Origin: Enterococcus hulanensis
Lineage (GTDB): Bacteria > Bacillota > Bacilli > Lactobacillales > Enterococcaceae
Length of the DNA: 64,000 bases
Assembly (NCBI RefSeq): GCF_005405485.1
Contig: NZ_BJED01000010.1
Location: 62,001-126,000 of the forward strand
Reading direction: 5' to 3'
Shown: positions 44,635 to 53,558 of the stretch, piece after piece
Layout: the number at the start of each line of letters is the position of its first letter
How positions within the stretch are numbered: position 1 is the stretch's first letter
Made by a program: the position numbers and the translations under genes
Notes under the pieces: generated by a model
What the model saw: the letters and a program-made list of their open reading frames with translations, nothing else
Told to the model about the DNA's origin: nothing
The model's database searches: none

Positions 44635-45540
44635 TTGTTAATATACAGCTTAACAGTTCTATTTTTCACAGGGGTTGTCTTACTCTTTTTCTTTCAGACT
44701 AGAAAACAACATGAAGCAGAATTATCAACTATTGAAGAAGTTTTAGACTCAGTGACCAAAGGGGATTTCCCTGAAGGCGTCTCTTCTTACCAAGAAGGCC
44801 AAAAGAGTAAATTGATTTTTAAGGTATTGAGAATTGCGGAAACAAACCAACTATATCAAGAAGCGGCTGCTCGTGAAAAGAGTCGTGTTCAAGAATTGAT
44901 GGTCGACGCTGCTCATCAGATGCGAACACCGATTACCAGCATGGTGATGTTTACTGAATTGATGCAAAATGAACATCTTTCTAAAAGCGAGTTGCAGGAA
45001 TTTTTGACTCGCTTAACTTTTGATTCTCAACGATTAAGTTGGCTCGTAGAAGAATTTTTGTATATGTCGAAATTTGAAACCGAGTCGATGAAATTAACTA
45101 CAGTGGTTCAACCGATTCGCACGACTATTGAGCAAGCTATTCTCAAAAGTGATGAAAAAATGAATACACGAAATCGTTTCGAGGTGAAGGGTGTAGACTC
45201 TGAGTTAGCTCATGATATCAGATGGACAAGTGAAGCAATTGGGAATGTCTTAGAAAATGCACTGAAATATGCATATGAAGATTCAAAAATCGAAATCATT
45301 GTTGACCGATTGATTTCATATACGAGAATTACAATCAAAAATCATGGAAAAACGATTCCAAGAGAAGAATTGCCAAATATTTTTTCTAAGTATTATCGCG
45401 GTTCGGAATATCGGAATACCATTGAAGGTTTTGGTATCGGACTTTATTTGACGAGATTGATCTGTGAAGCGCAAGGCGGGTATGTGCTGGCAGAATCACG
45501 AGCGGAGGAAACTACTATCTGTCTATTCTTACAGAACTGA
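44635..45540 (+). CDS. Sensor histidine kinase with one membrane segment
   Basis: A 301-residue kinase. A single membrane segment (about 3-20), a short linker, then a dimerisation domain with DAAHQMRTPITS (His94) and an ATPase domain with NVLENALKYAYEDS (N box) and FGIGLYLTRLICEAQGG (G2). No extracellular sensor loop is present, so like BceS-type kinases it may read the state of the neighbouring ABC transporter. TTG start after GAGGTGAG. Order RR-HK-ABC-permease supports this. Confidence 0.9.
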   Translation: MLIYSLTVLFFTGVVLLFFFQTRKQHEAELSTIEEVLDSVTKGDFPEGVSSYQEGQKSKLIFKVLRIAETNQLYQEAAAREKSRVQELMVDAAHQMRTPITSMVMFTELMQNEHLSKSELQEFLTRLTFDSQRLSWLVEEFLYMSKFETESMKLTTVVQPIRTTIEQAILKSDEKMNTRNRFEVKGVDSELAHDIRWTSEAIGNVLENALKYAYEDSKIEIIVDRLISYTRITIKNHGKTIPREELPNIFSKYYRGSEYRNTIEGFGIGLYLTRLICEAQGGYVLAESRAEETTICLFLQN

Positions 45541-45556
45541 CAGAATTATTGTGTTT

Positions 45557-45578
45557 GACTGACATTTTCCTGTAAGTC
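45557..45578. promoter_or_regulatory. Candidate response-regulator site before the ABC exporter
   Basis: GACTGACA-N6-TGTAAGTC is an inverted repeat with seven of eight bases paired. It resembles the TNACA/TGTAA half-sites of BceR-type regulators and lies about 40 bases before the ATPase gene. Confidence 0.5.
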
Positions 45579-45619
45579 TCTCCTGCTATATTGTAAATAT
45601 AACGAAGGAGGTTGTTGGT

Positions 45620-46312
45620 ATGAAAATAGTAAAAACGAATCATCTAACAAAAACTTATGGTGAAGGAGAAAATCAAGTTCATGCGGTAGATGAGGTCAAT
45701 TTAACAATCGAGGATAAAGAATTTGTAACGATTGTTGGGACTTCCGGTTCAGGAAAGAGTACATTGTTGAACCTGTTAGGCGGTTTGGATCGACCAACTT
45801 CAGGCACAATCGAAGTTTCTGGAAAACAGCTCGAAAATCTAACTGAAGAAGAATTGACGATTTTCAGACGTAGAAATGTTGGATTTGTTTTCCAACAATA
45901 CAATTTAGTTCCGATTTTGAGTGTTTATGAGAACATCGTTTTACCTATTCAGTTAGATGGAAATGTGGTAGACGAAACATTCGTCGAGGAAGTAATAAAT
46001 ACTTTAGGGTTAAAAGGAAGAGAAAACAGATTGCCCTCCATGTTATCGGGAGGTCAACAGCAACGAGTAGCGATTGCACGGGCGCTAGCAGCAAAACCAG
46101 CTATTATTTTAGCCGACGAGCCTACGGGAAACTTAGACAGTAAAAGCAGTCAGGATGTTCTAGGACTGTTAAAACAATCAGCAAAAAAATTCAATCAGAC
46201 AGTCATAATGATTACTCATAATGATCAAATCGCTCAACTTGCTGATCGGGTCATTCGAATTGAAGATGGAAAACTTTACGATGTGCGAGTTACTGGCGGT
46301 GATTGGTCATGA
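45620..46312 (+). CDS. ABC transporter ATP-binding protein (MacB/BceA type)
   Basis: A 230-residue ATPase: GTSGSGKSTLLNLLGGLDRP (Walker A), FVFQQYNLVP (Q loop), LSGGQQQRVAIARAL (signature) and IILADEPTGNLDS (Walker B). It pairs with the FtsX-like permease that overlaps it by four bases. Typical of exporters that protect against peptide antibiotics or move lipoproteins. Confidence 0.94.
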   Translation: MKIVKTNHLTKTYGEGENQVHAVDEVNLTIEDKEFVTIVGTSGSGKSTLLNLLGGLDRPTSGTIEVSGKQLENLTEEELTIFRRRNVGFVFQQYNLVPILSVYENIVLPIQLDGNVVDETFVEEVINTLGLKGRENRLPSMLSGGQQQRVAIARALAAKPAIILADEPTGNLDSKSSQDVLGLLKQSAKKFNQTVIMITHNDQIAQLADRVIRIEDGKLYDVRVTGGDWS

Positions 46313-48780
46313 GAGAACAACGAAAAGCAATTCGTAATTTATGGATGAACAGTTTTAAAAACAATCGCAGACGAAACATTTTTGTTGTAATAGCACTTGC
46401 CTTAACAACTTTATTGATTTCTTCAGTTATTGGACTAGGTATGAGTTTTATCGAAGCGAACAACAAGCAGACAATTCAAAGAGTTGGGACAATTGCGGAT
46501 GCGAATTTAAACGATTTAACAAATAAACAAGTCAACATTTTAAAAAAAGACTCTTCGATTGAAGTCGTCGGTGAACAACAAACAATTGGTGCAGTAGATA
46601 GTCAACGGTTAAAAAATAAAAAAGTTCAAATGGCTTTACATTGGTATAGCAAGGATGAATGGACAGGGTTAAGAAAAGAAGCAATCAATGACTTTACTGG
46701 GAAGTTTCCAGTAAAAGAAAATGAACTGATGGCTCCAATCGCAGCTCTAAAAGAACTAGGAATCTCACAACCTAAGGTAGGTCAGAAAATTTTATTGCCT
46801 TGTTTCATCGATGGAAAAAGCTATCAAAAGGAATTTGTTTTATCAGGCTATTATAAAGAATTCGTGATTGCTCGAGTAGTAGACTTCAGCTATGTATTGG
46901 TTTCGGATCAATTTGCTAAAGAATACAGCAGTCTTGAGAATAATAAAATATATTCGATCAAGTACAAAGACAATAAAAATCTTTCGCAAAAAAATAAAAC
47001 ATTAGCGAAAAAATTAAAACTGACTGAAACGCAGGAGATCAAACCAACGCTAAGAGAAAGTTCAGAAAGTCCGATGTCAACAATTATTGGAGTTGGATTG
47101 TTTTTGGCAATCATACTAATTTCAGGTGGATTGCTGATTTACAATGTTCTTTATATTTCGATCGCTAATGATATTCGTTTTTATGGATTATTAAAAGCAC
47201 TTGGAACAACCAAAAGACAATTGAAGAAAATTATTTTTAATCAATCATTACTATTATCAGCTATTGGAATTCCTTTAGGACTGGTCGTTGGTTTCAGCAT
47301 TTCTCAAGTTTTTATTCCATTTGTTATGAAAGCGACTAATTTTTCAGAAGCAGTGGTAGTCTCAACAAAGCCATTGATTTACGTAGGTGCTTGTTTGTTT
47401 TCTCTGCTGGTGATGCTGCTAAGTTCCATTAAGCCTGCAAATTATGCAGCGAAGGTTTCGCCGGTTTTAGCTATCAATTTCACTGAATCAAAAGTGAAAA
47501 AGCACAATGTCCGCTCGCGCAATGGGGGGAAATTATATTTGATGGCTTGGCGAAATATTTTTCGAGATAAAAAACGCGCTCTGATCGTAATTGTTTCTAT
47601 GACTCTCGGAATTACTTCCTTTGTTGCAGTAAATTCGATCGTTAAAAGTATGGATTTTGAAAAATTCGTATTAAGTGAAATGGATTATGATATCATGATC
47701 AGTCCCAGCTATTCCAGTTCGGATGATACGCTTTCTGCTACTAAAAGATTAGAAAAGCAGCAAGTTAGTCAACAATTAAATCAACTAGCGGCAAATGATG
47801 CTATCTCCGATACACGTATTTATTATTCAGAACCAATTCAAGTAGCCTATGACAAACAGAAATTTTCCGATTATATCCGTTCTTATAATCAATATTTTAA
47901 ATATGGTAAGATTGATCAGAAGAAGATCCAACCGGACGATTTTAGAGGAGAAGTCATCAGTATTGATTCTACGGAATTAGAAAAATTATTAACAGCAGAT
48001 AAAAAGAATTCATTTGACAAAAAAGCTTTTGAAGCAGGAGAGACCGCCTATATTCAGTCCGATCATCCAGAGGACTTCAGGGATATGTCAGCTATACAGT
48101 TTTCAACTAGTGATAAACAGGCACATCAAGTAGAAATCGACGGCTTTATTCCTAACAACTATTTGGAGGTTCAAACGGGTGGTGCACCGCCAATATTCAT
48201 TTCAAAGAATTATTTAGATGAAATTGCACCTAATGCCGGTATTTGGAATGCCTACTTCAATCTTGAAAAGGATAAAGCTGAAACCGTTTCAGCTCAGTTT
48301 CAAAGTTTCATCGACGAACAGTCGGTTTATAAAATCGTAACAAAAACTGAAATGAAGAATCGGGCTATTAATGAAATCAGCACAATGAGAATGATGGGTA
48401 ATACCCTAGCTTTAATTCTTGCTTTGATTGGATTGCTAAACTTTGTCAATATCATTACTACTAGTATTCTTGCGAGAAAAAAAGAATTGGCTACATTAGA
48501 GAGTATTGGCATGACAAGAAAACAGACGAATACTGTATTGATGATCGAAGGTGGGTATTACGCCTTGATTGTTATAGGATTAGTGCTGACTTTTGGATTA
48601 GGTGTTACGTACGTACTATTTTCTATCGTTCAAAAATCAGCAACTTACGCAAGCTTTAGTTTGCCGATGATGGAAATCGGGATATCCTTACTCTTAATGG
48701 TTGGGATCTGTTTACTTACACCGTATCTGGTGATGAAGTCTTCAGGGAAAGATGCTTTGGCGGAACGAATCAAGGGCTAG
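46309..48780 (+). CDS. FtsX-like ABC permease, 823 residues
   Basis: A large membrane protein with an N-terminal segment (about 17-40), a long extracellular part, three segments (about 260-385), a second extracellular part and a final set of three segments (about 700-800). The FtsX blocks are RFYGLLKALGTTKRQLKKI and ELATLESIGMTRKQTNTVLM. It overlaps the ATPase by four bases. With the two-component system upstream it looks like a stress-response exporter; the substrate is unknown. Starts at ATG 46309, not 46303. Confidence 0.93.
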   Translation: MREQRKAIRNLWMNSFKNNRRRNIFVVIALALTTLLISSVIGLGMSFIEANNKQTIQRVGTIADANLNDLTNKQVNILKKDSSIEVVGEQQTIGAVDSQRLKNKKVQMALHWYSKDEWTGLRKEAINDFTGKFPVKENELMAPIAALKELGISQPKVGQKILLPCFIDGKSYQKEFVLSGYYKEFVIARVVDFSYVLVSDQFAKEYSSLENNKIYSIKYKDNKNLSQKNKTLAKKLKLTETQEIKPTLRESSESPMSTIIGVGLFLAIILISGGLLIYNVLYISIANDIRFYGLLKALGTTKRQLKKIIFNQSLLLSAIGIPLGLVVGFSISQVFIPFVMKATNFSEAVVVSTKPLIYVGACLFSLLVMLLSSIKPANYAAKVSPVLAINFTESKVKKHNVRSRNGGKLYLMAWRNIFRDKKRALIVIVSMTLGITSFVAVNSIVKSMDFEKFVLSEMDYDIMISPSYSSSDDTLSATKRLEKQQVSQQLNQLAANDAISDTRIYYSEPIQVAYDKQKFSDYIRSYNQYFKYGKIDQKKIQPDDFRGEVISIDSTELEKLLTADKKNSFDKKAFEAGETAYIQSDHPEDFRDMSAIQFSTSDKQAHQVEIDGFIPNNYLEVQTGGAPPIFISKNYLDEIAPNAGIWNAYFNLEKDKAETVSAQFQSFIDEQSVYKIVTKTEMKNRAINEISTMRMMGNTLALILALIGLLNFVNIITTSILARKKELATLESIGMTRKQTNTVLMIEGGYYALIVIGLVLTFGLGVTYVLFSIVQKSATYASFSLPMMEIGISLLLMVGICLLTPYLVMKSSGKDALAERIKG

Positions 48781-48914
48781 ATAAGATTAAAAAAAGGCAA
48801 TCTTTATCTTAATTAAATTCATTTTCCTTGATTTCCCAATAATTTTCGGTAAAATATAAAATTAACTCAAAAGAGTTGATAAACTGAAAATAAAACAGAT
48901 TGGATGTGTGAGCT

Positions 48915-49118
48915 ATGGGACATTTACCTCCTTCAAAATTTGCGTTGAACGATAGTGTACAATTCAGAGTCGCAGACAGCATTTTAACTGGTGTTATTGA
49001 GCTTACAGATTTTGCCCATTCTTCTAACAAAGCGTATCATTCGTACAGTATTTTTGTTGAAGAACGTGATTGTTCTTATACCCATGTCCCAGAGCAAGAT
49101 GTTTTGAAAAAATTTTAA
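48915..49118 (+). CDS. Small unknown protein
   Basis: A 67-residue protein with an acidic, beta-rich pattern (NDSVQFRVADSILTGVIEL, then HSYSIFVEERDCSYTHVPEQDVL). No signal or membrane segment. GGATGTGTGA precedes the ATG, a weak ribosome site. A terminator follows at 49135. I do not recognise a family; composition and context make it likely to be real. Confidence 0.6.
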   Translation: MGHLPPSKFALNDSVQFRVADSILTGVIELTDFAHSSNKAYHSYSIFVEERDCSYTHVPEQDVLKKF

Positions 49119-49134
49119 TATAGAAATAAGGAAA

Positions 49135-49177
49135 AGTCTGATGAGCAAGTTTTTAGTGCCTGTTCATCGGGCTTTTT
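49135..49177 (+). terminator. Terminator after the small unknown gene
   Basis: AGTCTGATGAGCA pairs with TGTTCATCGGGCT with wobble pairs, then T residues. Confidence 0.75.
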
Positions 49178-49266
49178 AAATTATTAAAATACACTGTCTA
49201 CTGACTTGCTAGTATTATAAGAAATAATCTGTGATAATAAATAAAAAAGTGTAAGAGGGGTTGGCT

Positions 49267-50724
49267 ATGAAAGACGGACTATACTGGGCAGAAAAATTAC
49301 ATAATAAAGAGATAAGTTTTCGAGAATTATTGGAATCATTTGAAGAAAAAGCGCGCAAGCAAAATCCCATGCTGAATGCTTTTGTTACAATGATGGATCA
49401 CGAAGCTGTTGAAGAGTATCAGAAGCAAGAAAATATACAGGATCGTCCTTTTGCAGGATTACCAGTTCCGCTAAAAATGTTAGGACAAGAAAAAAAGGGC
49501 TGGTTAAGTACTTCCGGATCTAAATTACTAGTCGAGCATCGTGCAAACCGCAATAGTAATTTTACCAATCAAATGATAACGGCTGGATTGATCCCTTTCG
49601 GACAGACCAACACCCCAGAATTTGGCTTTAAAAATATTACGGATGCACAAATTTATGGACCGGCAAAAAATCCATGGAATTTAGATTACTATTCAGGTGG
49701 ATCGAGCGGAGGTGCAGCTAGTGCAGTGGCATCCGGAATTGTACCAATTGCTGGGGCAAGTGATGGAGGCGGTTCGATTCGAATACCAGCGTCATTCTGC
49801 GGATTGATCGGGCTGAAACCGACTCGCGGCGCAATGCCAGTAGGACCAAGCGGGTGGCGTGGCTGGCAAGGGGCCGCGATTGATTTCGCGTTAACTGTCT
49901 CAATGCGCGACACTGAAAAGCTATTTTATAGTATGCGAAGTATCAACAGCGCAGCACCTTATCAGGCACCTGCAAAAGAATGGCAGCATACGCAAGCTTC
50001 TCAACAGAAGAAATTGAAAATAGCTGTAGTTATTGATTCACCGGTCGATTCAAAAGTTTCTCCTGATGCGGCTGGCGCTGTAGAAAAAGCACATGATTTT
50101 TTACTAAAGCAAGGCCATGAAGTAGAAGTAATTACCTATCCACTTGATGGGAGAGAACTGATACGCAGCTATTATTTGATGAACGGTGCTGAAACAGCTG
50201 CGATGTTTGCCGGTATTGAGCAAGGAATTCGACGCCCTGTTGAAAAAAATGATATGGAATTAATGTCATGGGGCATCTATCAATATGGTAAAAAGATTCC
50301 AGCTAGTCAATATGTAAATACATTGAACCAGTGGGATTATGCTGCGTATAAGATGGAAGAATTATTCACAGAATATGATCTGCTTTTGTCACCAACAGCC
50401 GCAATGACAGCACCAAAATTAAGTGATGATTTATTAAGTGATGAAATTCGTGATGCACTAGAAGCTTCATCCAACCTATCGGAGATTGAATTACAGCATT
50501 TGATCGAGCGGATGTTTGAACGGAGTCTACAAATTACGCCATATACTCAATTAGCTAATTTAACTGGTCAGCCGGCTATTAGTCTGCCAACGTATGTGAC
50601 ACAAAAAGGCCTGCCTTTAGGAATTCAATTCATGGCAGCACGAGGGCGGGAAGATCTATTACTGCAAATTGGAAAATTATTTGAAACAGAATATGGATTT
50701 GAATTACCTGAATATTATCGATAA
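49267..50724 (+). CDS. Amidase-signature family hydrolase
   Basis: A 485-residue enzyme that hydrolyses a carboxamide. The Ser-cisSer-Lys triad is formed by Lys in GLPVPLKMLG, Ser in YSGGSSGGAASAVASG and Ser in ASDGGGSIRIPASFCGLIGLKPTRG, read here as two short motifs SGGSSGGAA and GGGSIRIPA. Substrate unknown; relatives include amide-drug and glutamyl-tRNA amidases. AGAGGGG lies six bases before the ATG at 49267; the TTG at 49261 overlaps it. The amidohydrolase gene follows in the same orientation after a terminator-like hairpin. Confidence 0.9.
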   Translation: MKDGLYWAEKLHNKEISFRELLESFEEKARKQNPMLNAFVTMMDHEAVEEYQKQENIQDRPFAGLPVPLKMLGQEKKGWLSTSGSKLLVEHRANRNSNFTNQMITAGLIPFGQTNTPEFGFKNITDAQIYGPAKNPWNLDYYSGGSSGGAASAVASGIVPIAGASDGGGSIRIPASFCGLIGLKPTRGAMPVGPSGWRGWQGAAIDFALTVSMRDTEKLFYSMRSINSAAPYQAPAKEWQHTQASQQKKLKIAVVIDSPVDSKVSPDAAGAVEKAHDFLLKQGHEVEVITYPLDGRELIRSYYLMNGAETAAMFAGIEQGIRRPVEKNDMELMSWGIYQYGKKIPASQYVNTLNQWDYAAYKMEELFTEYDLLLSPTAAMTAPKLSDDLLSDEIRDALEASSNLSEIELQHLIERMFERSLQITPYTQLANLTGQPAISLPTYVTQKGLPLGIQFMAARGREDLLLQIGKLFETEYGFELPEYYR

Positions 50725-50748
50725 CAGTAAATTAGAACTAATTCATTG

Positions 50749-50786
50749 GACTCTCAAAATTGACTATCTATTTTGAGGGTTCTTTT
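50749..50786 (+). terminator. Terminator after the amidase gene
   Basis: ACTCTCAAAAT pairs with ATTTTGAGGGT across a nine-base loop, followed by T residues. A close relative of this stem recurs at 52036. Confidence 0.7.
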
Positions 50787-50807
50787 GTTACACTTAAATA
50801 AGAAATT

Positions 50808-50821
50808 GAAAACGTTTCATT
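50808..50821 (+). promoter_or_regulatory. Weak cre-like palindrome before the amidohydrolase
   Basis: TGAAAACGTTTCA is a near-palindrome like a cre but one base shorter than the consensus, 20 bases before the start codon. Confidence 0.3.
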
Positions 50822-50838
50822 GGGAGGCTAAGACGAAA

Positions 50839-52029
50839 ATGATTTTATTGAAGGCGCACAAAGTAATAACAGGTGATGGAAAAACAATCATTGAAGATGG
50901 CGGTGTTGTTTTTGCTAAGGATATGATTTTAGCTGTTGGAAAGGAAGAGGATTTATCTGAGGAGTTTCCACAGGCAGAAATACGCGATTATGGTAATGGA
51001 ACGATTTTACCCGGGTTAATGGATGCCCATATTCATCTTGGCTATTATTGGACACAGCCAGATTTGCATCGATTTAATGATTACATGATTGCTTATTATG
51101 CACAAAAGCAAGCGGAAACGTGTCTAGCAAAAGGTGTGACAACGATCCGTGATTGTTGTGGGCCGCAGTTTTTATTAGAAACTCTTCGTTTAGCGGCTGA
51201 AAAAGGATTTGTTAAGGCGCCTCGTATTCTGCATACAGATCGTGGGATTTGTATAACTGGCGGTCATGGGCATGAAGATGGCATCGAAGAAGTTGATGGG
51301 GTAGAAAATATTCGCCATACGATTCGTCGTCAGAAAAAAGATGGTGCCGATTGGATTAAGCTGCTTACCACTAATCGTGATGACATCTGTGAATTCACAC
51401 AAGAAGAACTGGATGCAGGTGTGGCGGAAGCTCATCGACTTGGATTAAAATGTGTCGTCCATTCGGGGACTCAACCAGGGATTCAGATGTGTATTGATGC
51501 TGGATTTGATACGATCGAACACGGAAATTTTTTAACAGTTGAGCAGGCAAAACAGATGGTAAAAAATCAGCAATCATGGACACCAACAATGTTTGCGTAT
51601 CATTTCTTAGCAGAATACAATCAAAAAGTCCAAGAAGTGGGAATTGACCACTCAAATCAATCTACAGAGACCTACTCACATTACTTGGATTTCTTTGAAA
51701 GTTCTGTTCAAGCATACTCAGAGAATTTTAAAGCAATTTACGATGAAGGTGTAACAATCTTAGCAGGAACAGATATGGTAATGCTTGAAGCACCTAGTGT
51801 ACCGATCGTAGAAGAATTAGAGCTGATGGTCCGCTACGGCTTGACGCCGGTCGAGGCAATTCAAACTGCGACGCAAAATCCTGCGAAAATCTTTGATTTA
51901 TCAGAAGTTACTGGTGAGTTGGAGAATGGTTTGCAAGCGGATATTTTGGTGGTTGAAGGAGATGTGACGACCGATATCGAAGCATTAAGAAATGTCCGCC
52001 AAGTGTATTTGGCTGGAATAGAGGTTTAA
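50839..52029 (+). CDS. Metal-dependent amidohydrolase (imidazolonepropionase/prolidase-like)
   Basis: A 396-residue TIM-barrel hydrolase. Metal ligands: HIH in GLMDAHIHLG, Lys in DWIKLLTT, His in KCVVHSGTQ and IEHGNF, and Asp in LAGTDMVML. The N- and C-terminal beta segments of the composite domain are present (VITGDGKTIIEDGG, ADILVVEGD). Members act on cyclic ureas, dipeptides and similar. GGAGGCTAAG precedes the ATG at 50839; the frame before it is not coding. Confidence 0.9.
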   Translation: MILLKAHKVITGDGKTIIEDGGVVFAKDMILAVGKEEDLSEEFPQAEIRDYGNGTILPGLMDAHIHLGYYWTQPDLHRFNDYMIAYYAQKQAETCLAKGVTTIRDCCGPQFLLETLRLAAEKGFVKAPRILHTDRGICITGGHGHEDGIEEVDGVENIRHTIRRQKKDGADWIKLLTTNRDDICEFTQEELDAGVAEAHRLGLKCVVHSGTQPGIQMCIDAGFDTIEHGNFLTVEQAKQMVKNQQSWTPTMFAYHFLAEYNQKVQEVGIDHSNQSTETYSHYLDFFESSVQAYSENFKAIYDEGVTILAGTDMVMLEAPSVPIVEELELMVRYGLTPVEAIQTATQNPAKIFDLSEVTGELENGLQADILVVEGDVTTDIEALRNVRQVYLAGIEV

Positions 52030-52035
52030 AAAATA

Positions 52036-52065
52036 CCCCTCAAAATGAGTGGTCATTTTGAGGGG
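52036..52065. terminator. Terminator of rnhC (minus strand), palindromic
   Basis: CCCCTCAAAATGA and TCATTTTGAGGGG are 13-base arms around GTGG. On the minus strand the stem is followed by TATTTTTT, so it ends rnhC; it may also end the amidohydrolase transcript. Confidence 0.85.
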
Positions 52066-52074
52066 GGGAACATA

Positions 52075-52977
52075 CTAAACAAGTTTTTGTGCTTTTTCAG
52101 TGTTTGCAAAATGCAACTTGACATATTTATTTAACAGCTCCATTCCGCCTTGTCGCAACAATTTTGCTGCTAATTCATCAGAAGGTTTGCCGGCACCCGA
52201 TGGTACTTTCGTTCCCAACTCAAGAGAAGCTTTATCTAGCTCTTCAAGGAAGCTTGCTCGACTGATGATTGAAGCTGCCGCGACAGAAAGATGATACTGT
52301 TCTCCTTTGGTGACAAAATAGATTTTTTGTTCGACGTGTTGATTTTCTTGTTTAACATATTTCATGTAATTTGCTTCAGAAGTGAATTGATCGATCAAAA
52401 TTGCGTCAGGTTTGGTTGGTGCAATCTGTTCGAGCAATATGCGAATTGCTTGGTTGTGAAGTGCGACCTTCATTCGTACAGCATTGTATTTTGGCTGGAT
52501 TTCATTGTATTTTTCTGGATTGACAACTAGTAGTTTGAAGGGAATCAGTTCTTTGATTTCTCTCGCCATTTTCCGGATTTGCTCATCTGTCAGCATTTTT
52601 GAATCTTTGACTCCCAGCTGCTTTAGAGGTTCAAGATGTTTTTTATCAGCATAAGCTGCACAAACACACAGCGGACCAAAATAACTGCCGTTCCCAACCT
52701 CATCACTGCCTAAAACGGAAAGTGCGGCAAAATTTTTAGGCAAGCTGCTGCTTTTCTTGGCAGCAGAAGCTTCTGTTTTTCCCCAACGTGCAGCTTCTTG
52801 TTCGGCGTTGTTTCCTTGAAACAATACTTTGCCTGACGTATAAGCGGTGATACTCGTGCCGTTTTTCTTGGCAGAGAATTCACTGTAAGGAACTTTTTTG
52901 TTTAACAGATAGTCAGTGTAGTGTGATTTTAGTTTTTGGATTTCAGTTTTTGATAGTTTTAAAACAGCAGAACTCAT
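52075..52977 (-). CDS. rnhC: Ribonuclease HIII
   Basis: A 300-residue nuclease that removes RNA from RNA-DNA hybrids. The N-terminal TBP-like domain (about 1-90) is followed by the RNase H core with GSDEVGNGSYFGPLCVCAA (Asp, Glu), the Asp in ILIDQF, and the C-terminal helix AAASIISRASFLEEL. It begins the conserved rnhC / zapA-cvpA-mutS2-trxA-uvrC region, in which rnhC is usually divergent. Confidence 0.95.
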   Translation of the reverse strand: MSSAVLKLSKTEIQKLKSHYTDYLLNKKVPYSEFSAKKNGTSITAYTSGKVLFQGNNAEQEAARWGKTEASAAKKSSSLPKNFAALSVLGSDEVGNGSYFGPLCVCAAYADKKHLEPLKQLGVKDSKMLTDEQIRKMAREIKELIPFKLLVVNPEKYNEIQPKYNAVRMKVALHNQAIRILLEQIAPTKPDAILIDQFTSEANYMKYVKQENQHVEQKIYFVTKGEQYHLSVAAASIISRASFLEELDKASLELGTKVPSGAGKPSDELAAKLLRQGGMELLNKYVKLHFANTEKAQKLV

Positions 52978-53024
52978 AATTTTTTCTCTTTTCTTTAAGT
53001 TAATTTGCTTTTAATCGATGAAAG

Positions 53025-53054
53025 TTGTACATATGAAAGGTTTTAGCATATAAT
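53025..53054 (+). promoter_or_regulatory. Promoter of the zapA-cvpA-mutS2 operon
   Basis: TTGTAC and TATAAT with 18 bases between, about 60 bases before zapA. Confidence 0.6.
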
Positions 53055-53111
53055 AAATTAGTATTTTTGATACTGGGTTATTAAAAAATTGTATTAGAAA
53101 GGTTGATCGAT

Positions 53112-53546
53112 ATGGCGCAAAATCGCTATAAGGCAATCGTTGCCGGTCAGACTTATACTATCATTGGTCAAGAATCGAAGCAACATATGGATATGGTTAC
53201 AGCTTTGGTCAATGAACAGTTAAATGAGATAATGTCGTTATCACCTGAGATCACACAAGAAAAAGCTGCGATGCTGTTGGCGATCAATGCGGTCTCAGAT
53301 CAATTGAAAAAACAAGAAGCGTTAATGAAGCTGGAAAAGCAGCAATACACGCTGGATGGGCAGGCAGCCCATAATTTGGAATTAGAGAATCGAATCAAAA
53401 AAATCGAAGCAATTGAAGCCGAAGCCAAAGAAATCATGCGGAGAAACGGAAAAGAAAATGTCCCGATCCGAAATCACGTAGAAGCGCAGCAAATCGTTAA
53501 CGAAAACCGGAAACGTGAGATTCAAAAAAGAGCGGCAAATAAATAA
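53112..53546 (+). CDS. zapA: Cell-division protein ZapA
   Basis: A 144-residue protein that bundles FtsZ at midcell. NRYKAIVAGQTYTIIGQESKQHMDMVTALVNEQL is the ZapA head, seen as IVAGQTYTIIGQES, followed by a long coiled coil (about 60-110) and a basic C-terminus. AAAGG nine bases before the ATG at 53112. The GTG and TTG starts at 53103 are rejected. Next to cvpA, as in Bacillus (yshA, yshB). Confidence 0.92.
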   Translation: MAQNRYKAIVAGQTYTIIGQESKQHMDMVTALVNEQLNEIMSLSPEITQEKAAMLLAINAVSDQLKKQEALMKLEKQQYTLDGQAAHNLELENRIKKIEAIEAEAKEIMRRNGKENVPIRNHVEAQQIVNENRKREIQKRAANK

Positions 53547-53558
53547 GTGAGGGATACT

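Noticed and set aside
50808-50821. A functional cre before the amidohydrolase
   Set aside because: One base is missing relative to the cre consensus; kept only as a weak feature and not as evidence for CcpA control.
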